Shown one piece after another: positions 45,022-58,316 of a stretch of DNA of 64,000 bases (within the stretch, counting starts at the first letter, position 1; each line of letters starts with the position of its first letter). The notes below the pieces were generated by a model. The model searched no databases. It was not told where the DNA came from and worked only from the letters and a program-made list of their open reading frames with translations. This stretch comes from Synaphobranchus kaupii (taxonomy: Eukaryota; Chordata; Actinopteri; Anguilliformes; Synaphobranchidae): assembly GCA_029718625.1 (NCBI GenBank), contig CM056381.1, forward strand, positions 52,012,157 to 52,076,156. Direction: 5' to 3'. The position numbers and the translations under genes were made by a program.

Positions 45022-46535
45022 CGATATTACGTCAATTAGAGTATATGCATCTAACACATTAGTAGGCTACACAGGATAATTACAACTTCAAGAATGTTCT
45101 GGACCAATAACGTCAGTGCACCGATCGATCAATAGGATAAGCAGTAGGCAAGCCAAATCAGGATTTATTCCATATCCCTCGTATCCAAGTTACGGTTTCC
45201 CACTAGTTGCCTGCAGCTCGATCTGTTTTGTTTTGAAAGGGAGAATTAATCTTCTTGGCAGGAATATAGGCTTTATTTTGATTCATTTAATACATTCCAA
45301 TGAGTGATTTCAAAGCTATCTTGCGCCTCCGGCGGAATTGATGTTCGATTCATTTTCCCTGTGACCTGCCTGTGATCCCAATGACGTAATTTTAACACTT
45401 TTCGACTCGTACCCAACTTGAATCTGTATTCGTAAGGAAGAATTCGTAGCCGTAGAAATCTGAGTTGTATCCATACATCTTTGCAGTCGTAGCTTTTGGA
45501 TTCATACTCATAAAAACACACACACGCAATTTTACAACTTCATATTTTATGTATGACTTACGTGTATGAAAACATAATTTTGTGCACAACAAATGTATTT
45601 ACGCACAAATGTTTAAAGTTATGCATACGTAGCCTATTTTTGACAGCGTTCTTACTCCATAAACAACGTGGCATCGTGACTTGTTCATAAACTCTCTTAT
45701 TCCACATAAATAGTCCACTAAAATATGCTTCTGAAAATATTTGAGGTGAGAAATAGGCCATGCAGTTGCTGAACCTTGATTCATATTTGATGTGCCATGT
45801 CTAGTTTGACAGTTTGATCCGAGTTATACGAAATCATTTGTACAATGTACGTTCATTTATGCAAATGACGATGGACACAGCTCCTCCGCCTCCACCCCTC
45901 TCCCTCGCTCACCCAGTGTATGTATCGATTTACATACACTGAGGATTCATTTTGCCCTATTATGGGATGCCTTACCTGTGCAGGGTAATTGTCAAACCAC
46001 GCTATTCCAAGCAAATGTAAGTGTCACATCATTTCCAATCATCCCTCGCTTTGGGATAATCGATAGATGCTTTTCTTTAATTATGGTTTAAAATAACAGT
46101 CTTCAGCAAAACATGGCAAATGCCTGTCAGTAAAGACAAATTTACAATGGCTAAAACAATAACAGAAAACTTAAAACACTAAAACACTATCACCAGTTAT
46201 TTTTTTAAATGGGTGACAGAAGGTAAAAGAAATTTGTAACCAAATAATTGAGAGAGAAAATCTTTATATTCAATTTGTACAGGAATGTCTGTTTGCTCAG
46301 AATATAATACCATCCTAGTAATCTAATGTCTGTGAGGACAGCATTCACTTTCCATTGGACAAAGCCCTGCTGAAAGTGACACTAAACCAGGTATTTTCAG
46401 GACAGACACTGTCAGCGTAGGAGCTTTAATCAAAGTTGAGCACATAGACGTTTTGTTGCCATGCCAATGATGGTAGGGCAATAAAAGCTGTATTAGCTGT
46501 ATTACCTTCTGTCACAGTCCTGCCTGACCTTGGTA
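45022..46535. other. no gene seen
   Basis: Short frames only. No recognisable domains. Confidence 0.4.
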
Positions 46536-46539
46536 GAGC

Positions 46540-46790
46540 TGATAATAATAATAATAATAATAAAAAACTTTATTTGTATAGCACCTTTCATATATAAAAT
46601 GCAACCCAAAGTGCTTCACAACAATAAAAACAAAATACAGAACAAAAGCAATAGAAGAAAAATAGACATAGAAGACAATAGAACATTTACAAGACAATAT
46701 AAAAGGAAATACGATAAAAACACTGGTGTGTCTGTACACTAATTTCTCTCTGTACACCGGTGTCTCTCTGTACACTGGTGTCTCCCCAAC
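46540..46790. repeat. ATA microsatellite plus interspersed repeat tail
   Basis: ATAATA run at 46541-46562, then ACTTTATTTGTATAGCACC and CAACCCAAAGTGCTTCACAA, a common fish LINE-like 3' sequence. CTGTACACTGGTGTCTCT repeats at 46725-46785. Confidence 0.6.
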
Positions 46791-46959
46791 AAACACTCCT
46801 ATCACAAACAGCCTACTACCTGCCATCTGCTACGCATCGTATAGCCTCTCTCTCTGGGTGATAATATACCTGCCAGCACCGCTGCAGGTGCCTGCCAGCT
46901 CCGCTGCAGGACTTTTGTCCCTCCTTCGAGGTATATTTGCCCATGGGTGGGAGCAGCAT

Positions 46960-47400
46960 ACAGCCTCCACAGTTTGATGCGATTCTCACAGCAAGGAAAA
47001 CTATAATTTTGCTGCTGAGAAGCATTCCCATAACCAGTGTGGTTGATAGTAGGGATGGTGTGGACTGGGTGATGCACTATTTATGCAGAGTGCAAAACAT
47101 TTTGCCACGTTTGCAGTTTTCCATAAATGCGTTCTTGAAAACTCCATATGGGATTTTTTTTTCCCCCTCAGAAATGGCTTCCTTCTTGCCACTAGAATAC
47201 ATGACAGCTTTGTGGAGTGTGGCTATTGTTGACTCATGGACATTTGCTCCTATCTCAGCCATTGAACTCTGCAGCTCGTTCAATGTCACTGTTGGCCTCA
47301 CTTTTTATAGCCTTCTCCTGAATTATGCCTTAATACAACTTTATCCCTGAGTGGATTTGAAAGCTCCTTGGTCTTCATGGTTGCATCTTTGTTTGAAATT
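46960..47400 (-). pseudogene. Tc1-like transposase fragment
   Basis: On - reads TKELSNPLRDKVV (~47375), then RPTVTLNELQSSMAEIGANV and HESTIATLHKAVMY, the paired-like DNA-binding domain of a Tc1 transposase. SHMEFSRTHLWK follows in another frame. No catalytic domain and no terminal repeats nearby. Confidence 0.7.
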
Positions 47401-47823
47401 CACCGACCGAGGGATAGGTGCATTTACTGAACTCATGTGAACCACTACTACTGCACACAAACAGAGGTCATTCAACTAATTTAGTGATTTGTTAAGGTAA
47501 TTTTTACACCTGGATGAATTTAGGATGACTACAGCAAAGCCATCTCCCTTTTTATGAGGCGTATAAGCAGCAAAGCTATTACTTCCCCTTTTAAGTTGGC
47601 TATAAGTTTTGGGCTATCATGTTAAATGACAAAACTTTTGTAGGGGTGGAGAGAAATTGAAAGCTGTATGAAAATGGTACAAAATGACCCCATGGCGATG
47701 CTACAGTACAACTTTTAAAAATTAAGCCATAACTCTTCAGTATTTATACCGTCTCAAAAAAACTGAAAATTTAGGAAAGACCAGACCTGAATCCCCCCAA
47801 AAACAGAAAGTGAGGAAAACTCA

Positions 47824-48047
47824 GTGGGAAGAAAATTAACACAAACAACAGTGAGAAAAAACACCACCTACCTTGGCAATGTCTGCTCATTGTCAAACAC
47901 CATTGACAAGGAAATTAAAACAGCTATCCACTGTGCCTCTGCAGCCTTCAGAAGATTAGGCAGAAGGGTCTTTGAAAACAGAAACCTTAACTCCTTCACG
48001 CAGATGCCAAATTTAGTCAATTCTCGCCTATTTATGGGGTGTTCTAT
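47824..48047 (+). pseudogene. LINE reverse transcriptase C-terminal fragment
   Basis: Reads TTYLGNVCSLSNTIDKEIK then ASAAFRRLGRRVFENRNLN. This is the conserved block after the RT domain of fish LINEs (FxYLGS...DKEI...AFxxLxxRV). Cut by the Kolobok MITE at 48048. Confidence 0.7.
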
Positions 48048-48051
48048 TTAA

Positions 48052-49003
48052 AGGGATAGTTCACCCATTTAAAAAAGAATTTATATTGTTTTACTTACCT
48101 CCAAAATAGTATGTTAAGCTGTCCTGGTCTCACCGTTGTAGCTAAATTATTGTAAATCCTGAATTGGAGCAATGCTAACAATTAGCATCTTGCCATTGGA
48201 TATAATTCCCCCCAGGCTAACTTTCTGTAAATTAACCGCCTAAATACACTCAAATAAGGTTTAACAACAGCTTTACAAGTGTCGGTGTTGGAAACGAAAA
48301 TGCACATATGATTACCGAGTGCACAAAGACGATATTTTCGCAAAACTTACAGTATATGATGTCGTTTCAGATTTCAGATGTCATTGTTTACATTTAATAA
48401 GAACATCCGGTAAGAGTAACTTTTAGTATCACTCCACGCAAGGACAGTAATTCTATCTCCAAATCAATATATTCTGGCTCAAAGTATGGTTCAACTACAA
48501 ATTCCACCCTGTCATCTTCTTCATAATCAGACATTTCGCTAAGAAAAAGGCTAGCTGCTTTTCCTTTGTTTACAGGCAGACTAAACGCAGTCTACTTCCG
48601 TATCATGAAACACTGGGTACTGTTCTTGCGCGGAATGATACTGACTCTCTTACTGGATATTCTGATTTAAATGTAAACACTGAAATCTGAAACGACATCA
48701 TATACTGTAATTTGAGCGAAAATATCGTCCTTGTGCACTCGTTAATCGTATGTGCATTTTCATTTCCAACAAAGACACTTGTAAAGCTGTTGTTAAACCT
48801 TATTTGAGTGGATTAAGGTGCTTAATTTACAGCAACTTAGCCTGGGGGAAATTATATCCAATGGCAAGATACTAATTGTTAGCATTGCTCCAATTCAGGA
48901 TTTATAATAAATTAGCTACAACGGCGAGACCAGGATAGCTTAACATACAATTTTCGGGTGAGTAAAACAATATACATTTTTTAAAGATTGGTCAACTATC
49001 CCT
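48052..49003 (-). mobile_element. Kolobok MITE carrying a piece of the P2RX7-like gene
   Basis: TTAA on both sides (48048-48051 and 49004-49007). Ends AGGGATAGTTCACCCATTT share ~200 bp of terminal repeat with the 8684-14920 element (TAGCATCTTGCCATTG, ACCGCCTAAAT). The inner part at 48473-48570 matches 13862-13985 (ATGGTTCAACTACAAATTC), the acidic start of the P2RX7-like gene. An internal-deletion derivative of a relative of that element. Confidence 0.85.
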
Positions 49004-49021
49004 TTAAGGCTTTATAAATCC

Positions 49022-50866
49022 AGGGGCCCTATTTTACACCTGGCGCTAACCCAAACGCAAGTGTCTTTGCTATCTTACACCCGGCACATGATTCATTATT
49101 ATGCCTTGCGTTCATGTCGTTTAAATACCATGTGTTCTTGCGCCCATTACAAGTGAACTGGGCGTGTTGGTCTTAAAATGAGGAGTGGCCAGGATTATTT
49201 TTGGCGTATTGCTATCTTGAGCCAGCAGAAAGCGCTTGCGCTAAAACCACCACAAACCTGGTCTAAAGTCATGTTGCAGTTGTTTACATGTTATTTTAAC
49301 AGCGCATACAAGTGTGTCTACATAGGCGTGTGCACAACGCGCGTACACCCTCCTGTCTGTTACACACAGGGGTGCGCACAAGCATGACTAAAAATATCAA
49401 GATTACAATGTGAAATATTATTATTGTGTAGGCTATATAAAAAAATGCATAAAAATGGCTTTCCATTTGCTGATAACACCTATATCAAGCCTAATGCGTG
49501 AATTGTCATTTACACCTAATGCGAGAATTGTCATTCAATGGAAAACTCGCGCACTGCAATAGGACATTTGAGTTCTGAACATGCGCTTCAGATGTCATTA
49601 CAATACAGCTCTCTAGGCCTACAGCCTGTATGTAAATAGAATGGTTTTGACTGAAAAAAGTTCAAAACCTTGTCCAGTGAATATTGCATTTATTGTTTTT
49701 CAAATAGGCTAGCCTAAGCTACAGCGGATTCGCTGTGCATAAGGTTTTTTCCATAACCTACGGTTAAACAACGGAGATAAATGTCACCGTGTTAACTGAA
49801 TTTGAAACTTAGTATTCTTCGTCCTTCATATTTTTTAAATTACAGTGACCAGGTTTCCATACTCTCAGTTTATTAAAATCCAGCTGATTTCACCTGTTAT
49901 TCCATAACTGAACAAAACGATTTTAAAGAGAACTAAGCGTCTAATTAGATACGAAAACAAATTTGCAGCACGTTACACAATTAATTCACAATTAATTTTA
50001 ATGCCATTCTCTGCATGTGCGCTGCATGTTCTCTGTTTCCCCTGCTGTAAGTCGCACGTTTCACAGTCTTCCTGGGAAAGTGGATTGTTTTAAAGCATTA
50101 CGCTACGAGTAAAACAGGTTGGTCACATTTCCATAAACAGGCCATTATAAAACAAGGGGAAATATGCGTGAATATATGGGTTGCCAACCTGACAGCTTTA
50201 GTGTATTTAGTGTCATCATTAAGGCAAAATAATGGTATTTATGTTATTAATCAATATTACTATGCAGGTGGCCTAATGAACTTCAGATGAAGCTTGAACT
50301 TCAAGAACTCCATGAGAACAGCCTCATGGAATTGATGTTTGACACTTTCATTGCATAATCCAACGAAATTCGTTGAACAAGCAGGCTAATTTGGCGTTAG
50401 AGACTGAAGCCATTGATAGCTTATTCTCAGCTGTTGCCTGTCCTTTTAATGAAATTTAACCGCATATATTTTGTAAAATAACAGCCCTGTCAGGAATTAC
50501 CGGGAACTCATAGGCTAATGGTTAGTCCGAATAATATTGATCATACTATTGATCCATTTAGCCTATTCCTTGATCGCACTAAACACGCACGAGCATGTCT
50601 GTTTCGCCATCAAGCAATCCACCAAGGTGGAAAAGCAGGCTTTTAAAGGGAATGGGATATGACATTTTGATTGGTTTATTGCATGTCACGCCCAAGACAC
50701 ACCTATAATTAATGAAGAGACTAGGTTCAGCCCAATTGCATGTTGCGCTGTGCTTAGCGCCCAAAAAACACGCAGTTAAAATAGCAAAAGTGGACTTGGA
50801 CATGCCCTAAATGGACTTAACGCCATGCGCTTAGACCAAGCGCCAAGATCGCCAAGATAGAGCCCC
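49022..50866 (-). mobile_element. non-autonomous TIR DNA transposon, copy 2 (inverted)
   Basis: Reverse-oriented relative of 412-2832, with GGGGCCCTATTTTACACC at one end and the complement of GGGGCTCTATCTTGGCG at the other. Lacks the TTAA MITE found in copy 1. Confidence 0.8.
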
Positions 50867-51096
50867 AGGTGTGAGCATTACAGAAACTTTGAAAATTAAA
50901 CATGACAGTTGTACTATTTAGAATACTAACTTAGATTCATTTATCTTCATAATTTAGGTCAAAATAGAGTGCCACAAATGCAAATAAATCTTGGAAAAAT
51001 GCAAAACAATGTTTTTCTTTAGTTTGCACTGAAATAATGAGAGCTACATACCTAAAACAGGTAAAACTATACATTTCCAGGATCGTAGACTCCTTG
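50867..51096. repeat. repeat segment shared with 2833-3085 (inverted)
   Basis: Shares TGCAAACTAAAGAAAA, TTTGCATTTGTGGCACT and ATTTTGAC, read on the opposite strand, with 2833-3085. Confidence 0.65.
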
Positions 51097-51355
51097 TCCA
51101 CAAGACTGAAAAAGCTGAGGGTGATATGCAGAATTACTAAGATCTATGACACAAAATGTAGGCAGTATACCCTGTTGTTCCTCATATTTGTATCATTTTC
51201 AAGAGGGAATTACTATCTTTTAATCAGTATAGGGGGATATACAGCTCTGGAAAAAATTAAGAGACCACTGCAAAATTATCAGTTGTTTTTTTGTTATTTT
51301 GGTTCTGTACTCTAGCACTTTGAGTTTGAAAGGATACAATTATTTTTATTTTTTT

Positions 51356-51650
51356 ATTTCTGGCAGCAGAGTGATGGTTTAAGGTTTGTTTGATACGTCA
51401 GACCCTTGATGACTTAGAGCCATTTAGCCAACCATGTGTTCCATACTGTTCCAGTGTAATTTACAGCTAAATCTAGACCCACCCCCAATTACCATATAGA
51501 TCCATTCAAATGCAGAGAGGTTATAGTATCGCTTGTAGGAGTACCAGAAAATAAGATATCAAGAGTGTTTTGATATTGTTGGGTCACAGACATCAGGAAG
51601 TCATGGCATGCAAAGGATATGCGACCAAATATTAAAAATGATTACTTTAT
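51356..51650 (+). repeat. foldback-family arm
   Basis: CTGGCAGCAGAGTGATGG through GATATCAAGAGTGTTTTGAT, one arm of the 16035-17194 family. It ends in a variant tail (GGGTCACAGACATCAGGAAG) also seen at 63120-63165. Confidence 0.75.
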
Positions 51651-51711
51651 TCTACATTATACAATATATTTTGATGCCCAAAAATGGGGGGGGGGGGGGG
51701 GGGGACTATGT

Positions 51712-51960
51712 ACAGTTGAAGTCGGAAGTTTACATACACTTAGGTTGAAGTCATTAAAACTAATTTTAACCACTCCACAGATTTCATGTTAGCAAACTAT
51801 AGTGTTGTCAAGTCAGTTAGGACATCTACTTTGTGCATGGCACAAGTCATTTTTCCAACAATTGTTTACAGACAGATTATTTCACTTTTAATTCACTATA
51901 TCACAATTCCATTGGGTCAGAAGTTTACATACACTAAGTTGACTGTGCCTTTACATTTTT
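51712..51960 (+). mobile_element. Tdr1-type Tc1 terminal repeat, left
   Basis: CAGTTGAAGTCGGAAGTTTA at 51714, inner repeat GAAGTTTACATACACTAAG near 51920. Pairs with 63181-63421. A G run of 18 lies just outside (51687-51704). Confidence 0.85.
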
Positions 51961-52989
51961 AATATTTGGTTGCATATCCTTTGCATGTATGGTGTAAAAC
52001 CTGTGCCACCAGAAAACTGAATTTGAATTTAGTAAAATTGAATTTGTATATATGTTTTGAACTTGAATTCTATTACACTGAATTTGTATTTCGTAATTTG
52101 AATTTGTATTTCGTTATTTGAATTTGTATATACGTTTTGAAATTGAATTATGTGATTTGAATCTGAATTTCGGTAGGCTATTCAGTTAAACTCTGATTTC
52201 AAATTCAGATCTCAGAAATTCAGTTTGTAAAAATTCGATCTCAGAAATTCAGTTTCAGTTTGTGCACATCCGGGCACTTCAGGAAAAGCAGTTGTTGGCA
52301 GATATCATCAATCTTTGGAGTGAGCGGCGCTGTGCACGTCACTGTTCTCATTTGGTTCCAGTTTGGTAGCTGTGGAATGTTGAGATTAATTTACATAGTT
52401 AAACGGTATTGAGACAAACGTTATTGCCATACTCACGTCATTATATTTTAACTAGCCTACTTGTCAGAGTCAGATTACTGTCTGTGTATTAGCTACGTAA
52501 AAGTAAGACTAACTTCATTAACGTTAGCTAACGTTACTGGCAATAAGTAGGCTAAGTGGCAACAGTAATGTTCGCAATCATGATGGATAAGTGGACAGCT
52601 AACGTTGGTCAGTAATGTTTCGACTAGTTATAGTTAGACTAGGGTATTTAAAGTCGTGAAGGTTTTTAAATTAATTTGCTAGCTAACATTGCAGACAGAT
52701 TATATTGTAGCTATGGCTGCAACGCTACCGTAGCCTACATAGTAAAGAGCATTTTTTTAGGTTGCCATCCCCAGTCTGTGGGAAACGTAGCAATGGGACT
52801 TTAAAATAATAAAATATATATAACGTTCTAGGCTACACTTATTACATCTAGGCTGTGCTTATTTTTGTAACGAAATTGGTCATGTGCACCTCAAATCTGA
52901 ATAATATGGGAAATCGAACGGTGACGGTAACATTGGATAGGGCGAACGGAGCAAGAGTCAGTTAATAGTAAAGTAAGCAAAATCAGCAT

Positions 52990-53870
52990 CCAGATGGATC
53001 GCAATCGTCGAGGCAGATGAGCTGGAAAATCCGCTTTCCAACGTTTGCCGCAGCCTTAAAATGTCAAGCCGGCTAGATGTCAGAAGGACCGGTAACAGGC
53101 AAGAATGAGGAGAAACAACGGGGCGCGGCAAGAGATGGAGTCTGAGGAGCACATGTGGCGAACTTGTGAGAACTAAGTTACAGTGCCATTAACTTAACGA
53201 TGCAACTAACGAGCCAATTACACTTTGAATGGATCTGTATGTTGAGCGGCAACTGTGACAATGATAGGAAATGTGCAGAATACACAGCTCACGATCAGGT
53301 GTTGTTACAATAGCTAACCTGAATGCACACACCACCACTAAAAATGTGGTGGTAACTTAGACATCAACTTAAAAGATAATGAAGGTGATTAGCTTATTAG
53401 TAGCCTACAAGCAAATCACCTACTTGTGCAGCAGTGCCAGGCTATAGCCTCAGCTGTGGAGAGTAGCTATGAGCTGCAGGGAAGTGGATGCGTTCTGGAA
53501 GTTGGTGGAGAACCTCACTCCCAGCCCAGACATGATCTGTCTAACAGAGCACCCAGGCTTTTAGGCTTGCTGTCTGAATCTTTGCACTTAAGATGGCATA
53601 CATTAACTTCTGGCAGGAACATGGCCCACTCAACACCAGTACACACGTTACAATATCACTATCCAAATCAGTTTGTGTTGTTACTTGTGAGATTCTCAAG
53701 TTTGAATTAAGATACCAATGTCTTTTTCCCCAGGCAATACCGCTACACAGCCTACAGGCAGGTTGTCCACTGGGCTTATGGAATTCTGGGAAGGCACATA
53801 AGGAAGCCCTTGCCATTGTGTGTCGTCTCCGCTATTTGAAGACAAATTTACAGAAGGAGGAACTCATAAT
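52990..53870 (+). pseudogene. P2RX7-like gene relic (third copy)
   Basis: On + in scattered frames: ADELENPLSNVCRSLKMSS (53011-53067), SCREVDAFWKLVENLTPSP near 53474-53534 with MICLTEHPGF after it, and after a possible acceptor (TTTCCCCAG) RQYRYTAYRQVVHWAYGILG (~53741-53800) then LPLCVVSAI. CLTEHPGF and YRYTAYRQ...W...LP-x-C-x-V-x-x-I match the P2RX7 ballast domain. Stops in most segments. Faces the THAP transposase relic downstream. Confidence 0.65.
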
Positions 53871-53879
53871 TTTGTAAAT

Positions 53880-55960
53880 CCCGCGAAGCTAGACCAATGA
53901 GGGAATAGCTCGGAGCGAAGGTTTAAGCGTGATGTTTTCCGCTGTTGCTGTGGGAAAAGGTAAGAGTTCTGTTGAAATATTACCATTCTTGCACCCGGGT
54001 GAGACTGCTCTTTAGATTCACGGGATCAGCTAATAATTGACCACGTGTCAAAGGCAATAGTACCACCTTGCCCCCCGCTTTAAGTCTGGTCTGGGCTGAC
54101 CCCAGCTTAACCAAAAGGCAGCCTGTGTGCATTACATTAACTGTCAGCCACCAACGCTGATTCTATACTCATTTATCTGACTCCAATTTAATTATTAATA
54201 TCTAATTGCTATGTAAAATTTACATTTGATTTGCTAAAGGACTCCCGTACTCTTGAGCCTGTTCTCTGAACTGGATGTGCTGGTTCCACCGGGTGTTACA
54301 TATGGCCATTTATGTACACCTCTCACGGCTGACTAGACATCTGCGTTTATCTCAGAGGTTGCGGAAGAGGCCACTTTGTGAGGTATAGCCTATCCAATAA
54401 GGCTCAGGGACCCAAGAAGGTAATATTGGCGACCCCCGTTCTCAACATGTATAAACGCCATGTGGAGATGATCTAATTTAAGACATAGTTCTATGGGTGC
54501 AATACTCCGTGATACATTAAGCTTAAATAGACAACCTCCCTAGACCAGCTGAGGGGGTAACCCAGGCTGAGGAAATTAATCAACTCATTACCTGTTAACA
54601 GAGATAGTATGTCCATTTCAGAGAAACCACACAAATCAAGTTTAACGATTTTACCAGGTAGGTTCCTTACTTAAAATAATCAATTACAGTTACAGATGAA
54701 AACGTAACATTTTCAAATAGAGTACAGAGTAAAATACTTTGTCATACCTGGCAATCGCTACACACAAGACATGAGGTGAGATGTGCGGGAGAGTCTGACT
54801 ACAGCTTCCCCTAGGTCTTTGTTTCCTCTGCTTATATGCCCAAATTCTGCGTTTGATCTGGCTGCAGACGGTCGTAAAACCATAAACTGGCCAGAAAGTT
54901 AAATTGCACTTTTAGTCCCCCCCTTCCAGGGGGGTTTGTTTCCTGAGATACAATTCCACAACGGCAGTTTACTCCCGAGTTATGAAATATATATTTCATC
55001 CATGTTGATCATTTAGGAAATGTATGCCATTGCACCCCCCACACCGCGACCATCAAAACGATATCAAACATGAGTAGGTCTACGTTTGTGTTGTCATGAG
55101 AATCCCATCTCTGCATAGTTTTCAGATGTGATTAATATTAATGTCACAAAAGGTCCCAGAATTCCTGTTGAGGACATTACACCCTAATTTTCCCTGTTCA
55201 GTCAGGTACATTAACTGTGTGTATCTGCTAATGTAACACTCAGAAACTGAACAATATATGATTATTCCTCTGGAAAAAGAGTGTATAATGTAGGTTCCAG
55301 TGTCCAGACTATTTCCAGTATATACTGTACTATGTAGCAAAAATATTCATCACATTTTAAGGTTTTTAGGCTTTTATATTATGCTGTGTGGGCATTATTT
55401 GAAGGAAAGGGATGTGGCCTGCCTCAGTGACGTCAGGTGGGGGCACTCTGGTACTGTCAATGTGCTTGGTTTTAAGACAGTCCAAGTGTTTCTCCCAGGA
55501 TCATAAAATCCTAGGACATTCTTGGACGTCATAAACCTCCAGATGGTCCCAGTAGACATCCCGGCACCGGATGCCTGGCTTTACAGCTCCCCAAAACCAC
55601 AGGGTGCCACCTCCCGGTGTTGTGTTCTCTCAGGTGCCCTGGGATGTCAAATACTTGTCAAAATGTCTATGGCCTCATTTGGGCAATGATGATCAATACA
55701 TTCAAATTTAATCAAAACAAATTGTGTCCTAAATTAATACATAAAACATTAGTTTTGTCATACAATTCAAATCAAGAAGCAACACAGTTTTCAGGTTACA
55801 TGGGTAATAAAAACTTTATTAAATAGATGCAACATTAATGACTACAGGCCTACATGCAGCAGCAGCCTAATACCAGCAGGCTTATAACATATACAAGTAG
55901 CCTATATTAATAAAGACAGCAATTATAACTGCATCCCCATTCTAATAAACTGCGAATAGA
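53880..55960. other. no gene seen
   Basis: Unassigned region between the convergent P2RX7-like and transposase relics. Confidence 0.4.
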
Positions 55961-55964
55961 CATT

Positions 55965-56470
55965 TTATTTTCTCTCTGGTTTTAATCTCCAACTGCACGG
56001 CTTCCACCAGGAGCCACTATCTACTCCTAATGTCCTGTGGTGAACCATGACTTCTGTGATAGGTACTGCCATCCTTGGTGATCTGGTTGGATCTGGACAG
56101 GGGGCCAGGCGTGGTGTAGGACATGGCAGTACTGCTTTTACAGAGCAGCTGGTGACCTGAAGTAGCCCTCTCTCAGAGACTCCATCAGGGCTGATGCGTA
56201 TGCTGGGGGAGAACAAACATCTTTTAGACCACATTCAGTGATATAGATGTTGAAGCATGCACAGTACTCATAAGATAAATCCCGATTTGAAGATTGATTT
56301 AAATTGCTAACCATACAACGGCCTCTCCTTGATAGGGCGGACTACTCAACCACCCTTGCTGAACCTCGGGTAGTGAACCACGTAGCACGCCTCCCCATCC
56401 TTGGTGGTAGTTACCTCTCAGCTGCCTTTGTCATTGTAGTGCAGGTGTGCCAATAGGAGTCTGAAGAAAA
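55965..56470 (-). pseudogene. Kolobok transposase relic, C-terminal exons (second gene copy)
   Basis: On -: VTTTKDGEACYVVHYPRFSK (~56425-56370) then VVRPIKERP, corresponding to the TTADG...WFNVIFQKQSKQWVARK block of the relic at 10376-10660. A last exon after a strong acceptor (TTCTCCCCCAG at ~56205) reads ALMESLREGYFRSPAAL in one frame and a Pro-rich tail in another, ending at TAA (55965). Stops and shifts present. Confidence 0.5.
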
Positions 56471-56770
56471 AGTTAAATATGCAATTCACCAATATTGATT
56501 GCTTACATGGCAATAAGTAAGAGTGGCTGCTGTCCTGCTGTCTCCTGCTCCAAACTGTATAATGGAGTCATATGGACGGGCAATGGCGCTAGTTTGAAGC
56601 AAAGCTATATTTGGCAAAAGTCAATATTAACATTTTTGCTAGCTGTCTACGCATAGGATGCGTGCGAAACCATGGGTTTACAAACCATTCTATTGAACCT
56701 CGTAGCTCCAATTAATTTGTGGTCTTAGACTGCCACCCCATGGCTATATTTCTGCATTGAAATAACAAGC

Positions 56771-57201
56771 CCGGTCAGCAGGTCTGGTTATCCACCTCCA
56801 CCATCCCTCTGCAGTCTACCTCCAAAAAGCTGCAGTCCCGATTCATCGGTCCCTTCCCCATCCTCAGCGTCATAAACCCGGTAACCATTAAACTGTCACT
56901 CCCCGCCTCACTTAAAATTCACCCCTCTTTCCACGTCAGTCAGGTCAAGCCTGTCGCCTCCAGCCCCCTCAGTGCTCCCACGGACATTCCACCACCGCCC
57001 CGGATGATTGACAACGCCCCGGCCTACACGGTAAGACGCATTCTTGACATCCGCCGTAGGGGCCGGGGCTTCCAATATCTCGTGGACTGGGAGGGGTACG
57101 GCCCCGAAGAACGGTCCTGGCTTCATAAAGGCCTGATCCTGGATCACTCCCTCATTCATAACTTCCACAAACAGCATCCCCTTAAACTCAAGCCTCCGTG
57201 A
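56771..57201 (+). pseudogene. Ty3/gypsy pol 3' end with chromodomain
   Basis: Reads [38 protein letters not shown] and [11 protein letters not shown] (integrase C-terminal GPY/F-type region). Then comes a chromodomain: [37 protein letters not shown] and [10 protein letters not shown], to a TGA at 57199. Chromodomains steer chromovirus integration. The upstream pol is absent, so the copy is 5'-truncated. Confidence 0.9.
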
Positions 57202-57232
57202 ACGCCAGGAGGCGTTCGTTAGGGGGGGGTAC

Positions 57233-58316
57233 TGTAACGTTCTACTCCCGTCCTATTGTTTCTCCGTGTTTTCCCTTTCCCCCTGTCTCGTGTTTGTCTC
57301 TCCATTGTCCGTTTTTCCCCCTTGCTGCAGGTTGGGCGTGTTTTCCTGTTTGTGTCACTCTGTTTCACTGCACTTATCTCAGCCCATCCCATTCCCCCGT
57401 TTTGCATGCATTCCACACTCTCCGCTCTGTTAATCACTCTCGCATACATTCGCACGCGGCACCTAATTGATATCAATTAAATGTTTGCATTTAATCACCC
57501 GGTGTTTTCTGTCCTGTGCCAATTCGTTAATGCTTGTAGTCTGAAACCTCTGGTCCTGTCTGGTTCCTTGTCTAGTTACTGCCTTAAAGTCTTGTTCTGT
57601 GCCGGCGTTTACTCGCCCTGCATTTCTGCCTAGTCTAAGTCTGCTCAGTCTGGAACAGCATTACCCGCTGTTCCTTGTTTCGTCTCGCTATACTAACTCT
57701 GTCTGCTTCAGTCTGCCAGCCTGCAGTCGTCTGTAATCCCTGCCTGTGTTGCGGTATCCCTGCCTCCCACCTGACGTATGTGCATACAGCCTGGGCTCCT
57801 GTTCATCCACTCTGCGGCGGTGCCCGCTTACTGCCAGTGTTGCGGTGCTGCTGATGTGCTGTCGCTCCTGCCTCTGCTGTCGCTGCTGCCGCCCTGCTGT
57901 TGCTGTGCTGCTACTGCCACTGCCCTGCTGCCACGCCTGCGTCCTGCCCGGACCCCGCTCCACTGTCCTGCTCTACCGCTCCCGCTCCCACTCATCCCCT
58001 GCTCCACCAAACCGGTTGTCCGTCTCCATAACCTTCCCTGGCTTCTCCTGCTCCCCGCATCATCATACCTGGACTGTCTGTCATTCATGTTCTCCCTATG
58101 CTTCAGGAGTTTGGTCGAAGCATAATTTATTAGAGCTACGCGCTCTGTTGCCTGTCTTGCTCATCCAGTTCTGGCTTGGAACACTAACCACCTTTTGCCT
58201 TTCTCCCCATGCTCAGGACTACCCTGATCATTAATAAATATTGAGTTTTGGCATTCCTGTCTACGAGTCGTGCATTTGGGTCCTGTCCACTTCCGGGGTC
58301 GTAACACCCTAAATCA
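57233..58316 (+). repeat. gypsy 3' LTR
   Basis: Follows a purine tract (57221-57229). Starts TGTAACGTTC and ends GGTCGTAACA; AATAAA near 58233. About 1.08 kb. The Cys/Ser-rich frames inside (57746-58234) are not genes. Confidence 0.75.

Noticed and set aside
53426..53710. 94-codon open frame on +
   Set aside because: It is a different frame from the P2RX7-like motifs and shows no domain of its own.
57746..58234. A 162-codon Cys/Ser-rich open frame (and overlapping frames on both strands)
   Set aside because: It lies inside the gypsy LTR, is low-complexity (CTG/CTC/GCTGC-rich), overlaps open frames in several phases and has no recognisable domain.
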